This document shows, piece by piece, positions 15,655 through 22,657 of a stretch of DNA of 49,874 nucleotides. Each line of letters opens with the position of its first letter. The first letter of the stretch is position 1. The stretch comes from a virus. The stretch lies in IMG/VR virus record IMGVR_UViG_3300044941_000019, positions 1-49,874 of that record; one strand, written 5' to 3'. The notes beneath the pieces are model-generated. The model was not told where the DNA came from and made no database searches. It saw only the letters and a program-made list of their open reading frames with translations. Made by a program: the position numbers and the translations under genes.

Positions 15655-15700
15655 TGGGTGGATTAGTGAGTGGAAGGTGGGATTAGTGAGTGGAAGGGTC
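15655..15700. repeat. 20-bp direct repeat around a gene end
   Basis: Two adjacent near-identical copies of a segment containing GATTAGTGAGTGGAAGG (period 20 bp) span the stop codon of the ParB-like gene. The 70-bp gap to the next start is otherwise made of GTGAGTGG-like repeats and contains no gene. Confidence 0.7.
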
Positions 15701-16813
15701 AGGACCGTTGCTGGGTTCCACAAAAGCGTCCTTCCTGTGGGCCTCGAAGTACTCGCTGGCCTTGAGCTTCTTGTCCTTGGCGATAGCTTCAGAGAAGCCC
15801 TTGCGGAGCTGCGGAGCGATCTTGCGATCGAACTCAAAGGCACGAGCTGCATTGAGCATAAGACGCTCAAGTTCCGCTTTCTGAATTCGGACCTCAACGT
15901 CCTCTTCCTTCAGGAGACCAGCCGTGGCGTTGCGCTTGTCAGCGCGCTCCTTCGCAGCAGCCTTGCGGGCTTCTTCATCCATCTTCTGGCGCTCGACAGA
16001 AGCAGGGTCAAGCTGAATCGCCCACTTGATACCAAGAAGGAACGCTTCGCTGGGGCTGTCAGGCAAGATGATCGAGGGCGGCGAAGTAATCGCGGCCTTC
16101 AGTTCAGAGAGCTTGCGAAGAGTGGGAGTCGGTTCCCAAACCGGAGGATTAGCCTCGCGGGCCTGCTTGCGAGCCTCAGCCAGTTCCTTCTTGCGAGCTG
16201 CGATCTTCGGAGCGAACTCGCTCGTGGACATCGTGATCGCATCCTGCTTATAATGCTCCTGCTCTTGCTCAGGGAGTCCAGCAAGGGCATATGCATTAAG
16301 AAGTGGAATCTGACCCGCATTGACAAGCTCCTTGACCTCTTCATTCTTGATGTTGAGGAGGGAGACACGCTTCTGAAGCACCTGAGGCGTGGTATTAAGA
16401 AGCTTGCAAAGGTCAGACATCGTGTAGTGAGGATTAAGGGCAACGATGCGCTGAACCTGTTCCGCATACTCCACGGGCTTGGTTTCGATCACCGTGTAGT
16501 TGGCAAGAAACTGGCTGACCAAGATTTCTCCGTCGTTGGCATTCCCTTCGACATACGCAGGGAGCGCGGTGAGGCCGATTTCCTTGGCCGCAGTGTACCG
16601 ATGAAGACCGTCAATCAGGGTGTAGTAGGTTTCGCCCGTGTCCTTATCTTTGAGCGGTCCATGCACCTTGATGACGGTGGTGAACCCTTCGCGGCGAATG
16701 TTCCCAAGAAGGGTGTGGTAGCCCGGCGACGTGCGATCGACCTGACGGAGAGCGACACGATGCGGCCGGATTTGCGAGATGGGGATTTCTTGAATGTTGG
16801 AGATCGCTGACAT
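15683..16813 (-). CDS. ParB-like protein with long C-terminal extension
   Basis: This 376-residue protein, first gene of the left operon, has an N-terminal ParB-like domain with DGLHRYTAAKEIG (68-80) matching the family's G-x-R/H-R motif. A central HTH-like region (MSDLCKLLNTTPQVLQKRVS) and a long charged helical C-terminus (KMDEEARKAAAKERADKRN) follow. The expected ENxxR motif is weak (ANYTVIE), so nucleotide binding may differ from classical ParB. The ATG at 16813 has AGGA 6 nt upstream; upstream in-frame codons lie in the regulatory leader. Adjacent to the repeat hub, it is a candidate for binding the iteron-like repeats. No ParA is present. Confidence 0.78.
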   Translation of the reverse strand: MSAISNIQEIPISQIRPHRVALRQVDRTSPGYHTLLGNIRREGFTTVIKVHGPLKDKDTGETYYTLIDGLHRYTAAKEIGLTALPAYVEGNANDGEILVSQFLANYTVIETKPVEYAEQVQRIVALNPHYTMSDLCKLLNTTPQVLQKRVSLLNIKNEEVKELVNAGQIPLLNAYALAGLPEQEQEHYKQDAITMSTSEFAPKIAARKKELAEARKQAREANPPVWEPTPTLRKLSELKAAITSPPSIILPDSPSEAFLLGIKWAIQLDPASVERQKMDEEARKAAAKERADKRNATAGLLKEEDVEVRIQKAELERLMLNAARAFEFDRKIAPQLRKGFSEAIAKDKKLKASEYFEAHRKDAFVEPSNGPDPSTH

Positions 16814-16900
16814 TTGCAGTCCTTTGATTGAGGGAGAGGGTTGAAGATGACGGGTTGCGGGATCGAAGTGAACGGTTTCAAGATGGACACTTTCAAGACC

Positions 16901-16910
16901 AAGATAAGAT
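16901..16910 (-). promoter_or_regulatory. AAGATAAGAT element in leader of left operon
   Basis: On the minus strand this is ATCTTATCTT, 20 nt downstream of the CCCCTTATA part of the promoter-like element at 16931-16963. The same order and near-identical spacing recur in front of the primase gene on the other strand. Confidence 0.6.
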
Positions 16911-16930
16911 GGAATATCCGGTCCTGTCAC

Positions 16931-16963
16931 AATATAAGGGGCTGGAAAGTGGCCGGTTCACAA
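16931..16963 (-). promoter_or_regulatory. Promoter-like element TTGTGAA-N15-CCCCTTATA
   Basis: On the minus strand TTGTGAA, 15 nt, then CCCCTTATATT. The same element with identical spacing is found on the plus strand at 18301-18333. The TTGTGA to TATATT distance (21 nt) is too long for an ordinary sigma70 promoter, so it may need an activator or another sigma factor. It lies 118 nt before the ParB-like start. Confidence 0.55.
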
Positions 16964-17070
16964 AAGAATTTTTGCAAACAAGCGATTGCAAATTGGGCCT
17001 TTCCTTTAGAAAAGGAACCCGCGCGCCCGCGTAGCAAGAACCGTGCCATACGATATCTTATCTTGATAGT

Positions 17071-17191
17071 GGGACCGGGGACCGGGGACCGGGGACCGGG
17101 GACCGGGGACCGGGGACCGGGGACCGGGGACCGGGGACCGGGGGACCGGGGACCGGGGACCGGGGACCGGGGACCGGGGACCGGGGACCGG
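17071..17191. repeat. G-rich 7-bp tandem repeat GGGGACC, 16 copies
   Basis: Sixteen copies of GGGGACC (first copy truncated, one copy with five Gs). Runs of four Gs separated by ACC are ideal for G-quadruplex formation on the plus strand. No gene runs through it. Further arrays lie at 17603-17650 (7 copies) and 17904-17916 (two shorter copies). Confidence 0.95.
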
Positions 17192-17294
17192 CTATTAATA
17201 TAAGACGGCTAAAAAAGGCCGTGGTAAATCTGCAAAATCCAATTAATCAAATTCCCAAAATCCAAGTCTAAGATAAGATATAAAAATGAAGGCT

Positions 17295-17313
17295 AAGATA
17301 CGTATCTTATCTT
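17295..17313. promoter_or_regulatory. Palindrome AAGATACGTATCTT next to AAGATAAGAT element
   Basis: A perfect 14-bp palindrome at 17295-17308 overlaps an ATCTTATCTT copy at 17304-17313; another copy in the opposite sense lies at 17270-17279. More copies in this region lie at 17055-17064, 17484-17493, 18077-18086, 18232-18241 and 18266-18275. Confidence 0.55.
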
Positions 17314-17515
17314 GGTCTTAAATAAGGGGTCGTTCTCATATTGATTGCAACCGATGCCTTTGTAGTGGAGAGGGCGGACATAGGCCTATTTGCTCCATTA
17401 ACCGGTCTAATTTCGACTTGGGACCATCGGGTAAGGTCACCGGTCACTTGGACCGTCCTGATGACCCAATTGATTCAAAGTCCAAGATAAGATGGGAGAA
17501 CTGATAGTATACCCT

Positions 17516-17572
17516 CATATTATTCTTTTTATATTAATAATAATAATAAATATTTAAGAGAAAATATATAAT
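17516..17572. other. AT-rich block 1 (possible DNA unwinding element)
   Basis: About 57 bp of almost pure A/T including TATTAATAATAATAATAAAT. It is bounded by TATACCCTCAT on the left and ATGTGGGGGTATA on the right, which are imperfect inverted repeats. It is repeated at 18109-18165. Confidence 0.6.
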
Positions 17573-17602
17573 GTGGGGGTATATGGTCAAGCAGTCAGTC
17601 TA

Positions 17603-17650
17603 GGGACCGGGGACCGGGGACCGGGGACCGGGGACCGGGGACCGGGGACC
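17603..17650. repeat. G-rich 7-bp tandem repeat GGGGACC, 7 copies
   Basis: Second array of the same unit as at 17071-17191, placed exactly between the first 149-bp repeat and the second cassette head. The first copy lacks one G. Confidence 0.95.
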
Positions 17651-18100
17651 GTGACATAGGCCTATTTGCTCCATTAACCGCTCTAATTTCGACTTGGGAC
17701 CATCGGGTAAGGTCACCGGTCACTTGATGGTTCTCAGACCGTCCTGATGGCTCTCAGACCATCGGGTAAGGTCACCGGTCACTTGGACCGTCCTGATGGC
17801 TCTCAGACCATCGGGTAAGGTCACCGGTCACTTGGACCGTCCTGATGGCTCTCAGACCATCGGGTAAGGTCACCGGTCACTTGGCCCGTCCTGATGACCC
17901 ACCGGGACCGGGACCGTGGCATAGGCCTATTTGCTCCATTAACCGCTCTAATTTCGACTTGGGACCATCGGGTAAGGTCACCGGTCACTTGGACCGTCCT
18001 GATGGCTCTCAGACCATCGGGTAAGGTCACTCGATGGCTCTCAGACCGTCCTGATGACCCAATTGATTCAAAGTCCAAGATAAGATGGGAGAACTGATAG

Positions 18101-18176
18101 TATACCCTCATATTATTCTTTTTATATTAATAATAATAATAAATATTTAAGAGAAAATATAGAATATGGGGGTATA
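18101..18176. other. AT-rich block 2 with flanking inverted repeats
   Basis: Second copy of the AT-rich block. TATACCCTCATATT (18101-18114) and AATATGGGGGTATA (18163-18176) form a 14-bp inverted repeat with a single mismatch around the AT-rich core. Confidence 0.6.
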
Positions 18177-18300
18177 TGGTCAAGCAGTCAGTTACTTCGT
18201 GTAATTGGACCCTTTTACACGATCCACTATTAAGATAAGATACGCAATTGAACCCTTCATTTTCTATCTTATCTTGGTCTTAAGTGAACGATCGTTTTAT

Positions 18301-18333
18301 TTGTGAATCATGCCGATTTGAACCCCTTATAAG
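18301..18333 (+). promoter_or_regulatory. Promoter-like element TTGTGAA-N15-CCCCTTATA
   Basis: TTGTGAA, 15 nt, CCCCTTATAAG, matching the element that faces the other way at 16931-16963. It ends 106 nt before the primase ATG and is followed 19 nt later by ATCTTATCTT, part of a 30-bp palindrome. Probably the promoter of the right-hand operon. Confidence 0.55.
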
Positions 18334-18350
18334 TAGATGGTCAAGTCTGC

Positions 18351-18380
18351 TTATCTTATCTTAGGTCTAAGATAAGATAA
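18351..18380. promoter_or_regulatory. 30-bp perfect palindromic operator
   Basis: Arms TTATCTTATCTTAG and CTAAGATAAGATAA are perfect complements around a GT centre. It contains two AAGATAAGAT elements in opposite orientation (18353-18362 and 18369-18378) and lies between the promoter-like element and the primase ribosome binding site. This is the most symmetric version of the motif in the window and the likeliest strong binding site of its regulator. Confidence 0.7.
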
Positions 18381-18423
18381 CATCTTGATCGTCTGAACGC
18401 CCATCTTAATCAAGGAGACGTAA

Positions 18424-18456
18424 ATGCTGGAGGCTCGTGATGGCTACAAAGACTGA
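18424..18456 (+). CDS. 10-codon leader peptide overlapping the primase start (candidate)
   Basis: ATG at 18424 is preceded by AAGGAG at 6 nt and encodes MLEARDGYKD before a TGA at 18454-18456, in a different frame from the primase. The primase's own ribosome binding site (GGAGG) lies inside it and the primase ATG at 18440 is within its codons. It could couple or throttle primase translation. Small size means the evidence is the ribosome binding site alone. Confidence 0.35.
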   Translation: MLEARDGYKD

Positions 18457-21166
18457 AGCGATCAAGATCTTTCTTGAGAAGTTCGGAATCCCTGATCTCG
18501 CTGCTCTCTACACGCCGAACATGGAAGTGCAAGTCAACGTAGCTCAAGATCATGGTGAAAGAATCCAAGTACCGGGTTCTCGATCCATTAGCTACACTGA
18601 CAACCTCACCACTTGGTCTTCGTTCCGAATCCCTCATAAGGCGGCAACTGAACCCGAGTACGAAGATAAGGAAATCAGGTTCGACCTTTCAAAGCACGCT
18701 GATTCAATTGGAATGACTGGCTGGGATTTCAAGGACCGCGTATCGAAGTGGGTCGCTTTTGACTTCGATGCAATCACCGGTCACAGTGAGAAGCACGCTG
18801 CTAAGAATACTCAGGAAGAGTTGGATCGAATCAAGCAGGAAGCCATGAACATCGAGTGGGTAACCATCCGCAAAAGCACAAGCGGCAAGGGTCTCCATCT
18901 CTATGTCTTCTTGCCAGATGTCCCAACTGCTAATCATACTGAACATGCTGCCTTGGGTCGCTCCATCTTGGGAATGCTCTCAGCTCTCACTGGCTATGAT
19001 TTCAATGCTCGCGTCGATGCCTGCGGTGGTAATATGTGGATCTGGTCTCGACGTTCCCGTGGTACAGATGGTCTCTCACTCATTAAGCAGGGAGACATCT
19101 TGTATGATTACCCTCAAAATTGGCGCGATCACCTCGTTGTAGTCAATGGTTCCCGCCGCAAGAATCTACCACAAGACATCAATGATCTCGATATCTTTGA
19201 AGAGATCTGTGGTCAACGTCACAAAGTCCCTCTTGATGATGAACATCGACGCTTGATTAATTACTTAAAAGATTCAAATGCACTATGGTGGTGGGACCAA
19301 GATCACCATATGCTTGTCACACATACCTCTTATCTTGAAGAGGCCCATCGGGCTCTCGGTATGAAAGGTATGTTCAAAACAAACAGCGAGGGAACGGACA
19401 AAAACACCCAGAATTGTTTCCTCTTCCCCTTGCGCCGTGGATCTTGGTCCGTTCGTCGCTACACTCCGGGTGTCCAAGAAGATCCATCTTGGCAACAGGA
19501 TGGTCAAGGCTACACTCGAACGTTTCTGAATCGTGAACCAGACTTCGTTTCCGCTTGTCGCGCACACGGTGGTCTCGAAGATACCAAAGGCGCTTTCTTC
19601 TTCAGAACCGCAGAAATGGCTATGAGCGCTGCAAGCGAACTTAAGGCTGGGTTCAGTCTCAAGCAACCTTATGCCAGTCGCCCTTGCACACTCCGTAAGC
19701 ACAAAGATGGGCGCCTCATCGTGGAATTCAAGCACGATCTTCACGATAAGGGTGATGAACTCGTTGGCTGGAACTTCGACAAGAAGCAATGGATCAGAAT
19801 ATTCGATATTCAAGAGCCTAAGAGTTCGGATATTGATACAGCCAACTTTGATGACGTGATTCGGCACGTCGTAACCGAGCAAAATGAAGATTACGGTTGG
19901 GCTGTTCGACGTGATCACACTTGGGGTATTGAACCTTTGTCCCATGTGAAGCCTGTCCTGATGGCTCTCGGAACGAATTCTAAGGAACTGCAACATGTCT
20001 TGGGTGCTTCGATTCTCAAGCCATGGCGTCTTGTCAACAAGCCGTTCCAACCTGAGTACCCAGGCGACCGTGAATGGAATCGAAATGCTGCCCAATTGTG
20101 CTTCAAGCCTAATATCGAAAAAGGCGAATATGATTATCCCACTTGGTACAAGATTCTTGAACACTGTGGCAAGGATCTCAATGAAAGTGTTCAGCGTGAT
20201 GCTTGGTGCAAGGCAAACGGAATCACCCGTGGCGCAGAATACTTGAAGCTGTGGATTGCTTCTCTGTTTCAGGAACCCGAACAGCCTCTTCCATATTTGT
20301 TCTTCTTCGGTCCCGAAAATAGTGGCAAATCAATCTTCCACGAAGCACTCTCCCTGTTGTTCACACGAGGGTATAAGCGTGCTGATAATGCTGTCTTGAG
20401 TCCAAGTGGCTTCAATGCGGAACTCGAAGGTGCTCTACTTTGTGTGGTCGAAGAAGTGAACCTTGGTCGCAATCAAAGTGCTCTTAATCGAATCAAGGAT
20501 TGGGTGACCTCACCAAACATCTCAATCCATCGTAAGGGAGAAACCCCTTATCATACAAAGAACCTGACACATTGGGTTCAAACGGCTAACAGCATTGATT
20601 TCTGCCCCGTTTTCCCCGGCGACAGTCGCATCACTATGGTCTACGTCGATGCTCTTGAAATCACTGAAATGATCCCCAAGAAGCGGCTTCTTCCGCTTCT
20701 TGAACAGGAAGCTGCGGATTTCCTTGGTGATATACTCACGATTCAATTGCCTGAATCGAATGATCGTCTCAATATTCCGATTCTCACGACGATGCACAAG
20801 CAGAACATTCAATACATCAATGCATCCTATGTTGACATCTTCCTCAATCAGCATGTTGTGGAAGCTCCAGGTTGTGCAATGTCCTACCGTGATTTCTACG
20901 ATTTCTTCATCACCACGTTGCCAGAGAATGAACGACATCAGTTCACGATTCGGAAATTCGGGGCACAGCTTCCAGCTAAGATGCTCAAGGGTCGTTCATC
21001 GAAAAATGGCGAATGGCAAATTGCAAATGTACGATTGAAGCATGATACAAACGCAATTCCCGTTTGTGAAGAGTTCGTCTTGAAAGGCGATACATTGGTT
21101 CCGAAGGGTCAAGAGATCGTTATTGATCATCGCTACGCTCACTTGCGAGGTCTCGCCAATGGCTAA
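18440..21166 (+). CDS. Primase-polymerase fused to SF3 (D5-like) helicase
   Basis: This 908-residue protein has two enzymatic parts. The N-terminal archaeo-eukaryotic primase domain shows DFD (D108, D110), the SxH-type motif SGKGLHLYVF (His153) and a third acidic motif around RVDACGGNMWIW (D193). The C-terminal SF3 helicase has Walker A FFGPENSGKS (about 623-631), Walker B LCVVEEVN (about 667-674) and motif C WVQTANS (about 712-718). It would unwind the origin and make primers. The ATG at 18440 has GGAGG 6 nt upstream and is preferred to the GTG one codon earlier. First gene of the right operon, next to the repeat hub. Confidence 0.92.
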   Translation: MATKTEAIKIFLEKFGIPDLAALYTPNMEVQVNVAQDHGERIQVPGSRSISYTDNLTTWSSFRIPHKAATEPEYEDKEIRFDLSKHADSIGMTGWDFKDRVSKWVAFDFDAITGHSEKHAAKNTQEELDRIKQEAMNIEWVTIRKSTSGKGLHLYVFLPDVPTANHTEHAALGRSILGMLSALTGYDFNARVDACGGNMWIWSRRSRGTDGLSLIKQGDILYDYPQNWRDHLVVVNGSRRKNLPQDINDLDIFEEICGQRHKVPLDDEHRRLINYLKDSNALWWWDQDHHMLVTHTSYLEEAHRALGMKGMFKTNSEGTDKNTQNCFLFPLRRGSWSVRRYTPGVQEDPSWQQDGQGYTRTFLNREPDFVSACRAHGGLEDTKGAFFFRTAEMAMSAASELKAGFSLKQPYASRPCTLRKHKDGRLIVEFKHDLHDKGDELVGWNFDKKQWIRIFDIQEPKSSDIDTANFDDVIRHVVTEQNEDYGWAVRRDHTWGIEPLSHVKPVLMALGTNSKELQHVLGASILKPWRLVNKPFQPEYPGDREWNRNAAQLCFKPNIEKGEYDYPTWYKILEHCGKDLNESVQRDAWCKANGITRGAEYLKLWIASLFQEPEQPLPYLFFFGPENSGKSIFHEALSLLFTRGYKRADNAVLSPSGFNAELEGALLCVVEEVNLGRNQSALNRIKDWVTSPNISIHRKGETPYHTKNLTHWVQTANSIDFCPVFPGDSRITMVYVDALEITEMIPKKRLLPLLEQEAADFLGDILTIQLPESNDRLNIPILTTMHKQNIQYINASYVDIFLNQHVVEAPGCAMSYRDFYDFFITTLPENERHQFTIRKFGAQLPAKMLKGRSSKNGEWQIANVRLKHDTNAIPVCEEFVLKGDTLVPKGQEIVIDHRYAHLRGLANG

Positions 21167-21392
21167 CACAATCACTGACCTTATTAAGGCTCTTAGCAAA
21201 GAAGCCCGTTCGGAACTCATGGCCGGTTTCAATGATGAAGTAACGACTTTTATCCCGCTAATGAACGGTGAGTTCGTTGGTGTCCATCTTCCACCGAATC
21301 ACGATTACGAAGTGATTCAAGAAGCAGGGTTTTTCACACACTTTCGCATCAAAGGGAAAGGATTGAGCAATGACACACAAGCAGGAGGCTAA
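21159..21392 (+). CDS. Uncharacterised 77-residue protein
   Basis: ATG at 21159 overlaps the primase stop by 8 nt, with GAGG 8 nt upstream. N-terminus helical (ITDLIKALSKEARSELMAGF), centre beta-rich (VTTFIPLMNGEFVGVHLPP). Its last codons read through a CACAAGCAGGAGG repeat that also serves as ribosome binding site for the next frame. Unknown function. Confidence 0.55.
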   Translation: MANTITDLIKALSKEARSELMAGFNDEVTTFIPLMNGEFVGVHLPPNHDYEVIQEAGFFTHFRIKGKGLSNDTQAGG

Positions 21393-21500
21393 CAATGATT
21401 GACCGCAAGCAGGAGGTTGACCGCAAGCAGGAGTCAATGACCCACAAGCAGGAGTCAATGACCCACAAGCAGGAGGCTAACAATGATTGACCGCAAGCAG
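21372..21500 (+). repeat. Repeated ribosome-binding/start modules
   Basis: Repeats of (C/G)CACAAGCAGGAG and GACCGCAAGCAG lie between the 77-residue gene and the first Nmad1-like gene. The full module, from CACAAGCAGGAGG through CTAACAATGATTGA, occurs at about 21377-21404 and 21463-21490. It recurs at about 21825-21852 before the second paralogue. Each full module contains AGGAGG 6 nt before an ATG. Confidence 0.85.
21395..21490 (+). CDS. 31-residue repeat peptide (candidate)
   Basis: ATG at 21395 with AGGAGG 6 nt upstream opens a 31-codon frame ending TGA at 21488-21490. The peptide consists of RKQE/HKQE repeats (MIDRKQEV, then two SMTHKQE units) and ends EANND. The C-terminus of the next gene has the same ESMTHKQEANND tail. 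It looks like a truncated, repeat-expanded copy of the start and end of that gene. It may be translated because its ribosome binding site is strong. Confidence 0.4.
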   Translation: MIDRKQEVDRKQESMTHKQESMTHKQEANND

Positions 21501-21851
21501 TTGCTCGAAATCCATAATCAGACAACTAAGACTGCTTTTGAAATCATGGAGCTGAAGAATCGGGATTACGCTGGTGCGAATCCCGATGCTTTGGCTAACT
21601 TCAAACGCATTGAAATGCTCGGTGTTGTCACTCTTGAACAAGGGATCTTGGTTCGATTGTGCGATAAGTTCGCTCGAATCATTAATTTGACTCAATCGAC
21701 AACGCGGGCTGTTTCAGATGAAAGTATCGAAGATACCATCATTGATGCGATCAATTACTTGATCATCTTGAGAGCTGCGGTCCGTGACAGAGAAACGGTT
21801 AATCCCGAGCAAGAGTCAATGACACACAAGCAGGAGGCTAACAATGATTGA
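21483..21851 (+). CDS. Nmad1-like (DUF1599) protein, copy 1
   Basis: This 122-residue protein matches the nucleotide modification associated domain 1 (DUF1599) pattern: LKNRDYAGANPDALANFKR near 25-43, then GILVRLCDKFARIINL and DESIEDTIIDAINYLIIL. The family is found in phages with modified nucleotides, where its role is not established; it may bind or act on nucleotides. AGGAGG lies 6 nt before the ATG. A paralogue follows directly. The C-terminal tail ESMTHKQEANND is encoded by the repeat that carries the next gene's ribosome binding site. Confidence 0.75.
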   Translation: MIDRKQLLEIHNQTTKTAFEIMELKNRDYAGANPDALANFKRIEMLGVVTLEQGILVRLCDKFARIINLTQSTTRAVSDESIEDTIIDAINYLIILRAAVRDRETVNPEQESMTHKQEANND

Positions 21852-22152
21852 ACGCAAGCAGTTGCTCGAAATCCACAAGCGCACAACTAGAAGTGCTTTT
21901 GAAATCATGGAGCTGAAGAACCTAGATACAAACCCTGATGCTTTGGCTAATTTCAAGCGAGTCGAAACACTTGGTATTGTTACTCTTGAACAAGGCATCT
22001 TGGTTCGATTGTGCGATAGGTTCGCTGAAATCGTTAATTTGACACGGTGGACAACGCGCGATGTTTCAGATGAAAGTCTCGAAGATGCGATTATTGATAT
22101 AATCAATTACTTGATCATCTTGAGAGCTGCGGTCCGTGACAGTGCAAGCTGA
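21844..22152 (+). CDS. Nmad1-like (DUF1599) protein, copy 2
   Basis: This 102-residue tandem paralogue of the preceding gene is nearly identical in plan. It has lost the residues equivalent to RDYAGAN (now LDTN), shortening the first conserved segment, while GILVRLCDRFAEIVNL and DESLEDAIIDIINYLIIL are retained. Loss of the Asp-Tyr pair in an otherwise conserved motif may mean altered or lost activity. Overlaps copy 1 by 8 nt with AGGAGG before its start. Confidence 0.72.
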   Translation: MIERKQLLEIHKRTTRSAFEIMELKNLDTNPDALANFKRVETLGIVTLEQGILVRLCDRFAEIVNLTRWTTRDVSDESLEDAIIDIINYLIILRAAVRDSAS

Positions 22153-22153
22153 A

Positions 22154-22657
22154 ATGAATAGATTCTATGAACTTGCGACTTACGCAAATGGAATATCTCA
22201 TGGGATCTATTGTGAACCATGCCCACCACTTGTACGCGTCTTGTATCACAAGGCCCCATCTAAGATCGAAGTGATCAATGATCGTGAAAACAAGTGGCCT
22301 GTGTTCGACAATGACGAAGTGACTGCATTGCTGCAAGATCTCAATATCAATGAAGATTCGCTACCTCGGTTGTACACTCCTGATCTGAGCGTTCGCAAAG
22401 CGGTCCCTATATTGAATAAGCGATTCACAAGTGTTTTGATCGAAAATCAGAATCCGAGTATCCTGATTCAAGATTTCGCCCGCATCAACACCTTGTTCAT
22501 GTTCACATCGGAATCCGATTTCATCTTCGATGCGTTTCAAAGTGAAGGGAAAGTAGCTGCTGCTCTTTCAGAAGATTCAGACTACTTTCATCTTGACTGG
22601 GATAAGAGAATCAAGCTAACGAACCCCGGCTACCTCTGCATCAAGGATAGAGTATGA
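22154..22657 (+). CDS. Uncharacterised protein
   Basis: This protein of about 167 residues is of unknown family. The ATG at 22154 lies one base after the previous stop; an in-frame GTG at 22136 is an alternative and neither has a strong ribosome binding site. It contains a segment with CEPCPPLVRVLYH near the N-terminus and acidic patches (LNINEDSLPRLYTPD, SEDSDYFHLDWD). Coupled to the methyltransferase by ATGA. Confidence 0.55.
   Translation: MNRFYELATYANGISHGIYCEPCPPLVRVLYHKAPSKIEVINDRENKWPVFDNDEVTALLQDLNINEDSLPRLYTPDLSVRKAVPILNKRFTSVLIENQNPSILIQDFARINTLFMFTSESDFIFDAFQSEGKVAAALSEDSDYFHLDWDKRIKLTNPGYLCIKDRV

Larger units (their letters stand above)
17378..18192. other. Repeat hub, candidate replication origin
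   Basis: This gene-free stretch is built of three cassettes, each opening with CATAGGCCTATTTGCTCC (from about 17379, 17655 and 17920). Seven copies of a segment starting GACCATCGGGTAAGG (17422, 17698, 17757, 17806, 17855, 17963, 18012) occur, several at an exact 49-bp period. A 149-bp direct repeat (17451-17599 and 18044-18192) ends in an AT-rich block of TTAATAATAATAATAAAT type. Iterons, AT-rich DNA and G-rich arrays beside the primase-helicase gene and between divergent operons are what a replication origin looks like. The assignment is inference. The flanks (16964-17070 and 18193-18300) hold only AAGATAAGAT elements and short hairpins. Confidence 0.6.

Noticed and set aside
16841-17203. 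Open frame through the GGGGACC array
   Set aside because: Its second half only translates the 7-bp repeat, it is antisense to the leader of the ParB-like gene and no ribosome binding site is present.
17821-18111. Open frame through the 49-bp repeats
   Set aside because: It is made of repeat translations only, and the segment is better explained as an iteron array.
17071-18200. CRISPR array
   Set aside because: The repeats are direct and contiguous with no unique spacers of constant length; a short 49-bp period with identical internal sequence is an iteron pattern.
19283-20164. Minus-strand open frame inside the primase-helicase
   Set aside because: Antisense to well-conserved primase-helicase coding sequence, no ribosome binding site and no neighbouring minus genes.
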